DNA from: Chiridota heheva | Taxonomy: Eukaryota; Echinodermata; Holothuroidea; Apodida; Chiridotidae | Length of the DNA: 64,000 bases | Assembly: GCA_020152595.1 (NCBI GenBank) | Contig: JAIGNY010004119.1 | Span: forward strand, 514,001 to 578,000 | Reading direction: 5' to 3' | Shown here: in pieces, positions 58,841-64,000 of the stretch | Position numbering within the stretch: the first letter of the stretch is position 1 | How the letters are laid out: each line of letters opens with the position of its first letter | Notes under the pieces: generated by a model | Told to the model about the DNA's origin: nothing | The model's input: only the letters and a program-made list of their open reading frames with translations | Database searches by the model: none | Made by a program: the position numbers and the translations under genes

Positions 58841-59648
58841 ATCTGGACCAATAGAGAAAGGGATCACCAAGAATACCTCAGTTTATTAATTTTAAGTCCG
58901 CACTATGTAATTCTTAAAGCCAGTTAAAGGTTGAAAATCCAGCAATGTCCTTTGCCCTACAGATGGCTTAAATTGCATGCATGTGCCGGCCATGTGGGGT
59001 ACTCTTAGAAAGAGGGGTATGGGGATATGCTGCCAAAATAGAGCAACAATTTCACCTCCTTATATATAAATGGCCCCCTTTTGAAGGGTGTTTCAGTAAA
59101 TTGAATTTGAGATGGCTGTGTGTGTTATTGGTGAGCATCATGGATAAATTTACTCTGAAAATAACAAGAAGTTTCTTGCCAGTGTGCCACAACTGGTTAT
59201 CAAAGGCCGTGGACATTGACTTGGTTGTCGATGTTATGTCTGTCCATACGTCTTACCTGTCTTCTCGTCCGGGTCGTATTAAGCGTTTCGTGATAGCATT
59301 CTTACTATCATAACCGATTACGCAGGTGACGACCCCGTCATTGTAATTGTGTGTTCACTCGTCGTCGACAAGTAGTTTCTTATTTCAATAAAAGAAAATC
59401 TTGAACTGGGTAAGAAAAGATTCTTAGTCATGTGGTGTGGATAAGTACAATTAATGCTAATTAAGAAAGTTCTGGCAAAGTGAGCATTTTTGAAATCTCA
59501 CAATGGGAGGAAAAAAACTCATGAAAATTGATAACATGATGTTGTGGCAGACATATTTAATCATTCTCTCCTCGAGTGCATTCTTCTTGCCCATGTCTAA
59601 TGATTCATTCATTTAATTCTTTTGTACTTTTTTCTTTGAATGGTTAAG
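58841..59648. other. Intron sequence before HYR4
   Basis: A 110-codon ORF (58981-59313) shows no domain, and its role cannot be told. The rest is AT-rich. The acceptor TGGTTAAG before 59649 is poor in pyrimidines just at the AG but preceded by TACTTTTTTCTTTG. Confidence 0.45.
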
Positions 59649-59784
59649 ATTATGAGGCCCCTAGATTTCAAGGATCGTGTCCAAAGTACATTCAAGCTCA
59701 AGCTGAAAGGGGATCCACTGTTGCTACGGTTACTTTTATTGAGCCTACAGCTGTAGATAATTCTGGATTTTTCAATGTTACAAG
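59649..59784 (+). CDS. HYR4 first-half exon
   Basis: Phase 1 in, phase 2 out, 136 nt. It reads YEAPRFQGSCPKYIQAQ, then VTFIEPTAVDNSG and FFNVTR, the N-terminal HYR pattern (xPxF..CP, then EP-x-A-x-DNSG). Donor ACAAGGTGAATA. The intron phase and position equal those of HYR1, so HYR1 and HYR4 look like copies of one ancestral split module. The acceptor context (GGTTAAG) is weak. Confidence 0.9.
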
Positions 59785-61143
59785 GTGAATATTGGCGTAT
59801 GGTACAAATGAGAAAACGTAATCAGTAGTAGTAAGCTTGCCCTCACCCTCCTCCCTGCCCCTTTTCCCAAAACCCTCTCTGACATCAAACCGCTTATCGC
59901 TTCCCTTGTTTGGGACCGCTGGCAAACCTCATGGAAGTCCCAAATTGATAACAAACTCCATGTCATCCAGCCCACAATTCTGATCAAAGCCACCATCAAC
60001 AACCTCTCTCGTATTGACAACGTTCATATTACCCATCTTAGAATTGGTCACACTCATCTCACCCACTCCCACCTCCTTATTGGCTCCCCCCAACCCTTCT
60101 GCAACAATTGCCATTGCCCCGTCACCATCCACCATGTTCTCCTTGCCTGCCTCCCCAGAGTTTCCTTCACCCCTCACAACTCCATAGCCGAACTCTTCCG
60201 GAATAACTCCCCGGAGAAAATTATCTCCTTCCTCCACCATACATCCCTCCACAACCATATTTTGTCCTCCTCCCCCATCCCCCTACTTACTTTTACCTTC
60301 TTTTTTTTTACCACATGCACTTCCTCTTTCGATCCCAGCTTCCTGGCTATTAGCCCCCGTCCTTCTATCAGACTTCTCCTACTATCTTTTGTCTACCTCT
60401 GGAATGATCTAAGTTCTTGTGCACAATTTGGTCCTTGTTGTCGCGGTACCATTAAGCCCTCATCAAACAATCTGCACTTACATTTTCCTATTGACAATAT
60501 GAGTGTATATTACATATTTGACACATCAAGCGCCCCCGCTCTAACAAGCACCCACCCAACATTTTTTGACTGATACTGTTTGAAGACTTAAAATAAGTTT
60601 TGTTTTATTATTTGCTTATTTTGCATCTGACGCTCACACTTTTTTTGTGGTGGGTTATTGTGGGGCTAGTATAGAACCAGCTCACACAATGCGGTTCAAA
60701 TAGCATACTATACACAGCCTTGGCATGGGCCCTTATTAGGAAGGAACTTTGGTCCTAAAAAGAGGTGCAATTCTATTTTTGTAAGTGCCCTGGTTGCTTA
60801 TAACATCGAATACAGTAATTAAAATTATTGCTTATATCTAAAAAAAAATTGATTGTGTCTTTTTGTTCTACTCATGGTTTCATGTTAGTTGTAAAGGGTT
60901 TAGCATGTTACTGTATGGCATTTATAAGAATTCAGCACGCTGCTGTAAGCTGGGAAGTGTTCTTCCCTCATATAAGGGACATACACATAGTGTATGGGAT
61001 ATTATATGTTGTTATAATTAAGGACATAGCATGATGATTGTAGGGAAGCATGTGCTTGTATAGAGTACAATGTGTTGAAGGAAACATATTAAAGATTACC
61101 AATATAGTGAATGTTATTTAAATCTTTCTGGTTTGATTTTTAG
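59785..61143. other. Intron within HYR4
   Basis: LINE copy 10 sits 48 bp downstream of the donor. The remaining 60471-61143 is AT-rich with nothing recognised and ends TTTGATTTTTAG. Confidence 0.6.
59832..60470 (+). mobile_element. I/Nimb-like LINE 3' end (copy 10)
   Basis: Begins within ORF2 after RNase H (KLALTLLPAP-like codons), runs through HITHLRIGHTHLTHSHL and the Cys/His C-terminus to the 3' UTR, and ends CATTAAGCCCTCATCAAACAA. 5'-truncated, in sense, between the two halves of the HYR4 domain. Confidence 0.88.
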
Positions 61144-61259
61144 ACATGGTAGCTTTGCATCCAGTGGTGAGTTTCCGGAGGGCAGTCACACAGTTCCCTA
61201 CACAGCAACTGACAAGGCTGGTAATGTGGCAAGGTGTGATGTACATGTAACTGTCACAG
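61144..61259 (+). CDS. HYR4 second-half exon
   Basis: Phase 2 in, phase 1 out (acceptor TTTTTAG, donor CACAGGTGGGTG). It reads HGSFASSGEFPEGSHTVPYT, then ATDKAGN and CDVHVTVT. Joined to the first half it makes an 84-residue HYR domain. The phase-1 end shows that another module exon follows beyond the window. None is seen in the last 2.7 kb. Confidence 0.92.
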
Positions 61260-61491
61260 GTGGGTGTGAAGAAATTTAACTTTAAAAATCAAAATCAAAG
61301 TATTTAATAAATTCGTTGTAGAAATCCTCGCTTGTGATTGGTTAAGTGAGAAAATATGCTCAGTTGGTAGACATGGTCAAGGAAATTTTGCACGTTATTT
61401 TCATACTGTTTGAGATTTCTGATATAATAGATATGCAAACAGTCAACAGTTTATCAGTAGATTTTCTAATTGCAAGAATTTTGTAGCGAGG

Positions 61492-62325
61492 TTGATAATA
61501 TGCTGAAAAGTTTCTCTTTAAGCCAACCTGCACCCGACACCTGAGTTAATCCTGAAAACTCAGGTATGACAATTACCAACCCGATTTCCTGTTCAGTGTA
61601 TTGTGCTTCCACTCTAAACAATGATTGTTTATCTGCCATTCCTATGCGTACCACAGCCAAGTAGCAGGCCTCCCGGTAAACCTTTAAAAACCTTTAAAAT
61701 CTTTTAAAACCTTTATTGACAAATTGATCCTTTATTCCTTTCAAAATAACCTTTAAAACCTTTAAAAACCTTTATTTTCAAAGTTAAGTAAGGTAAATGA
61801 TTTGAGTGCCAAGGTTTTAGCTTCATTGGTAAGTATACACATCCATTTAATAGCATATCTGTTCTCAACACACATTTAAAAAGTAGCAGGACCAAAATAA
61901 AATTTCCAACTTCACGTAAGTAATGGACTTTTGGCGCCACCAACTGCCTTTTGCCCCAGAATATGCTCATTGTATGAAAATTTATTCCATGAGTTAACTT
62001 TTATAAACCTTTTTATTTAAATCCAAAACCTTTGAAAACCTTTATTTCAACTTTTCCAACCTTTAAAAAAACCTTTATTTTAAAAATGAGTCACTGGGAG
62101 GCCTGATGTAGCCGAAGGCTATTTGTGTGTATAAGATTACAAAAAGCAGAGCTGGATAATCATGGCACTTTTGTGATTGAAATCACTCATCCACGTTCAG
62201 TGTCTAAGTGGGAGAAGTTTGTTTGCAAACTGGTGATAAACAGAGCTGTGTATGATAGGCAATAATGTGCATTAACTGTGAATGATTGACGGACCATTTC
62301 TCCTAAGGAAAGATATTGCTTCATA
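61492..62325. repeat. Dispersed repeat, second copy of 24247-24622, interrupted
   Basis: Start ATGCTGAAAAGTTTCTC and end GATATTGCTTCATAAAC match the copy at 24247-24622. Shared words include CCGACACCTGAG, TGACAATTACCAACCCG, CAATGATTGTTTATCTGCC and GTGCATTAACTGTGAATG. It carries the 441-bp MITE at 61665-62105, absent from the other copy. Confidence 0.75.
61665..62105. mobile_element. 441-bp MITE with perfect 10-bp inverted ends
   Basis: The left end CAGGCCTCCCGGTAAACC and the right end (reverse complement) CAGGCCTCCCAGTGACTC share a perfect first 10 bases. Flanking AAGTAG and ATGTAG could be a 6-bp duplication with one change. The uninterrupted sequence exists at about 24380-24400 (GTCAAGTAGCCCAAGG). 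The interior is dominated by the word AACCTTTAAAAACCTTTA at both ends and has no transposase. CAG-type ends hint at hAT. Confidence 0.8.
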
Positions 62326-62957
62326 AACAATATATTCTTTAGGAGAAATTAAAAGAAAATGATTATTTTCTTGACTTTCTTGCCTTGAAAAGAAAGTGTG
62401 TTGCTTGTAACAACTTAGACACAAATGATTATCAAAATACTGCATACGCACTATATATCATTGTATATGAGCTTATTTGCATGCACATGGAGATATAGCG
62501 CGTATAGATAAATACAAACTTCTGCTGGAGCAGGCTTCAGCTAAGAAGTATATTGTAATAAAACACAAAGTTAATATTAATTGAAGTTTTTTATGTGAGG
62601 AGGATAAGTATTGAGATCAATATGCTTTTTCATATTTATTCCTTTTCTCTTTGTTTCATTTGAATTTGATTAATGATTCGGAATCAAATCAAAGGTGCCT
62701 TGGTCTCTACTCGCCTCCACAGATGGGCAGAGGTCCTTGGCTAGTACCTTCAGCCTATCAGTCTGTCTGTGACATAATACCTGGTTTTGAATGAGCAGTA
62801 ATCCTTGGTTCCATAAAGCGTGATTCTTAATTAGTGCATTAAGAACATGTACCAATATCCTGGAACCCATCTCCTGGCCCTCTTTCTCCCTGGACCACAC
62901 CTACTTCCTTTATCTACTTCTTGCTCTCTGACTTCTCCCTCTCTGACTATCAAAAGG
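62326..62957. other. Spacer before terminal satellite
   Basis: AT-rich, then a less AT-rich block (62700-62940) that is C/T-rich in + sense. No exon or domain recognised. Confidence 0.4.
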
Positions 62958-64000
62958 ACCATACCCATGCCTTGACATCAACCATACCCATGCCTTGACA
63001 TCAACCATACCCATGCCTTGACATCAACCATACCCATGCCTTGACATCAACCATACCCATGCCTTGACATCAACCATACCCATGCCTTGACATCAACCAT
63101 ACCCATGCCTGGACATCAACCATACCCATGCCTTGACATCAACCACACCCATGCTTTGACATCAACCATACCCATGCCTTGACATCAACCATACCCATGC
63201 CTTGACATCAACCATACCCATGCCTTGACATCAACCATACCCATGCCTTGACATCAACCATACCCATGCCTTGACATTAACCATACCCATGCCTTGACAT
63301 CAACCATACCCATGCCTTGACATCAACCATACCCATGTTTTGACATCAACCAAACCCATGCCTTGACATCAACCATACCCATGCCTTGACATCAACCATA
63401 CCCATGCCTTGACATCAACCATACCCATGCCTTGACATCAACCATACCCATGCCTTGACATCAACCATACCCATGCCTTGACATCAACCATACCCATGCC
63501 TTGACATCAACCATACCCATGCCTTGACATCAACCATACCCATGCCTTGACATCAACCATACCCATGCTTTGACATCAACCATACCCATGCCTTGACATC
63601 AACCATACCCATGCCTTGACATCAACCATACCCATGCCTTGACATCAACCATACCCATGCCTTGACATCAACCATATCCATGCCTTGACATCAACCATAC
63701 CCATGCCTTGACATCAACCATACACATGCCTTGACATCAACCATACCTATGCCTTGACATCAACCATACCCATATTTTGACATCAACCATACCCATGCCT
63801 TGACATCAACCATACCCATGCCTTGACATCAACCATACCCATGCCTTGACATCAACCATACCCATGCCTTGACATCAACCATACCCATGCCTTGACATCA
63901 ACCATACCCATGCCTTGCCATCAACCATACCCATGTTTTGACATCAACCATACCCATGCCTTGACATCAACCATACCCATGCCTTGACATCAACCATACC
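62958..64000. repeat. 23-bp satellite, runs off the window
   Basis: About 45 copies of ACCATACCCATGCCTTGACA plus TCA. Variants (GTTTTGACATC, ATATTTTGAC, ACACATG, TATCCATG) are scattered without an obvious higher-order period. The array reaches the last base, so its true length is unknown. Confidence 0.96.

Larger units (their letters stand above)
6753..61259 (+). other. Partial multi-exon sushi/HYR gene (gene-level entry)
   Basis: Eighteen exons (seventeen well supported, one tentative) lie in one orientation and encode a mosaic of HYR and sushi/CCP modules in the order HYR1, CCP1-2, HYR2, CCP3-7, HYR3, CCP8-10, HYR4. All module borders are phase 1, which is typical of shuffled extracellular modules. 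Such proteins are secreted or surface adhesion or recognition molecules with disulphide-bonded beads. HYR modules have an Ig-like fold and are known from hyalin and from SVEP1, which also mixes HYR and CCP. No vWA, EGF, pentraxin, transmembrane or signal-peptide exon is visible, so orthology to SVEP1 is not claimed. The open phase-1 end at 61259 shows that the gene continues. The frameshift in HYR1 leaves open that the 5' exons are decayed or that the assembly has an error there. Confidence 0.88.

Noticed and set aside
58981-59313. 110-codon ORF in the intron before HYR4
   Set aside because: No domain, no conserved motif and no splice-border support. Kept only as a note in the intron entry.
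62670-62900. Minus-strand 76-codon ORF
   Set aside because: No recognisable domain and no partner exons on the minus strand. Likely chance or part of an unknown repeat.

Overview
This is intronic and exonic DNA of a repeat-rich animal genome, not bacterial. A single large gene on the + strand runs through the window as short exons (33 to 246 nt) with clean AG/GT borders, separated by introns of up to about 10.5 kb. The exons encode extracellular modules: ten sushi/CCP domains and four HYR (hyalin repeat) domains. This combination, the repeat families (I/Nimb-like LINEs, a Ty3/Gypsy remnant, tRNA-type SINEs, hAT-like and Tc1/mariner-like small elements) and the many AT-rich dispersed repeats suggest a marine invertebrate. 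An invertebrate deuterostome such as an echinoderm or hemichordate is most plausible, because HYR/sushi genes are expanded there, but the sequence alone does not settle the species.

Gene layout, 5' to 3': a possible polybasic microexon (6753-6785); HYR1 in two exons (7611-7747, 13292-13422; the first carries a frameshift); CCP1 (20837-21013); CCP2 (22125-22307); HYR2 in one exon (22679-22924); CCP3 to CCP7 (33452-33646, 34489-34689, 35416-35610, 36570-36770, 44160-44369); HYR3 in two exons (45887-45987, 47284-47452); CCP8 to CCP10 (56253-56477, 56844-57032, 57465-57659); HYR4 in two exons (59649-59784, 61144-61259). All module borders are phase 1, so modules can be gained, lost or skipped without changing frame. 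No start codon, signal peptide, stop codon or poly(A) signal of this gene can be assigned, so it extends beyond both window edges. About 3.0 kb of coding sequence is spread over 54.5 kb.

About 20 kb of the window is one family of I/Nimb-like non-LTR retrotransposon in ten copies, all in the same orientation as the host gene and all ending in a (CAAA)n-type or (AAACC)n tail: 2852-3337, 3893-6336, 7086-7152, 9366-11549, 17300-20116, 21140-21376, 26508-31525, 47615-53180, 55651-56118 and 59832-60470. Two are near full length with a gag-like ORF1 and an ORF2 of endonuclease, reverse transcriptase and RNase H. All are broken by frameshifts, stops or deletions. Other mobile DNA: a Ty3/Gypsy pol remnant (53181-55162) running into the start of an LTR, fragments of other LINEs (360-890 minus, 7985-8225, 35880-36290), tRNA-derived SINEs, a 746-bp hAT-like element with an exact 8-bp target duplication (12012-12757), and several MITEs.

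Tandem arrays are prominent: a 24-bp G-rich array (1685-2395), a 25-bp satellite with 150-bp higher-order structure split by a LINE (16164-17296 and 20117-20480), a 71-bp array that multiplies the CCP1 splice donor (21400-22090), a 26-bp array (36826-37436), a 30-bp array that forms the 3' splice region of HYR3 (46672-47272), a 37-bp array (57732-58656) and a 23-bp array (62958 to the window end). Four of these begin or end next to an exon of the host gene. That makes amplified splice-signal sequence the most unusual theme of the window.
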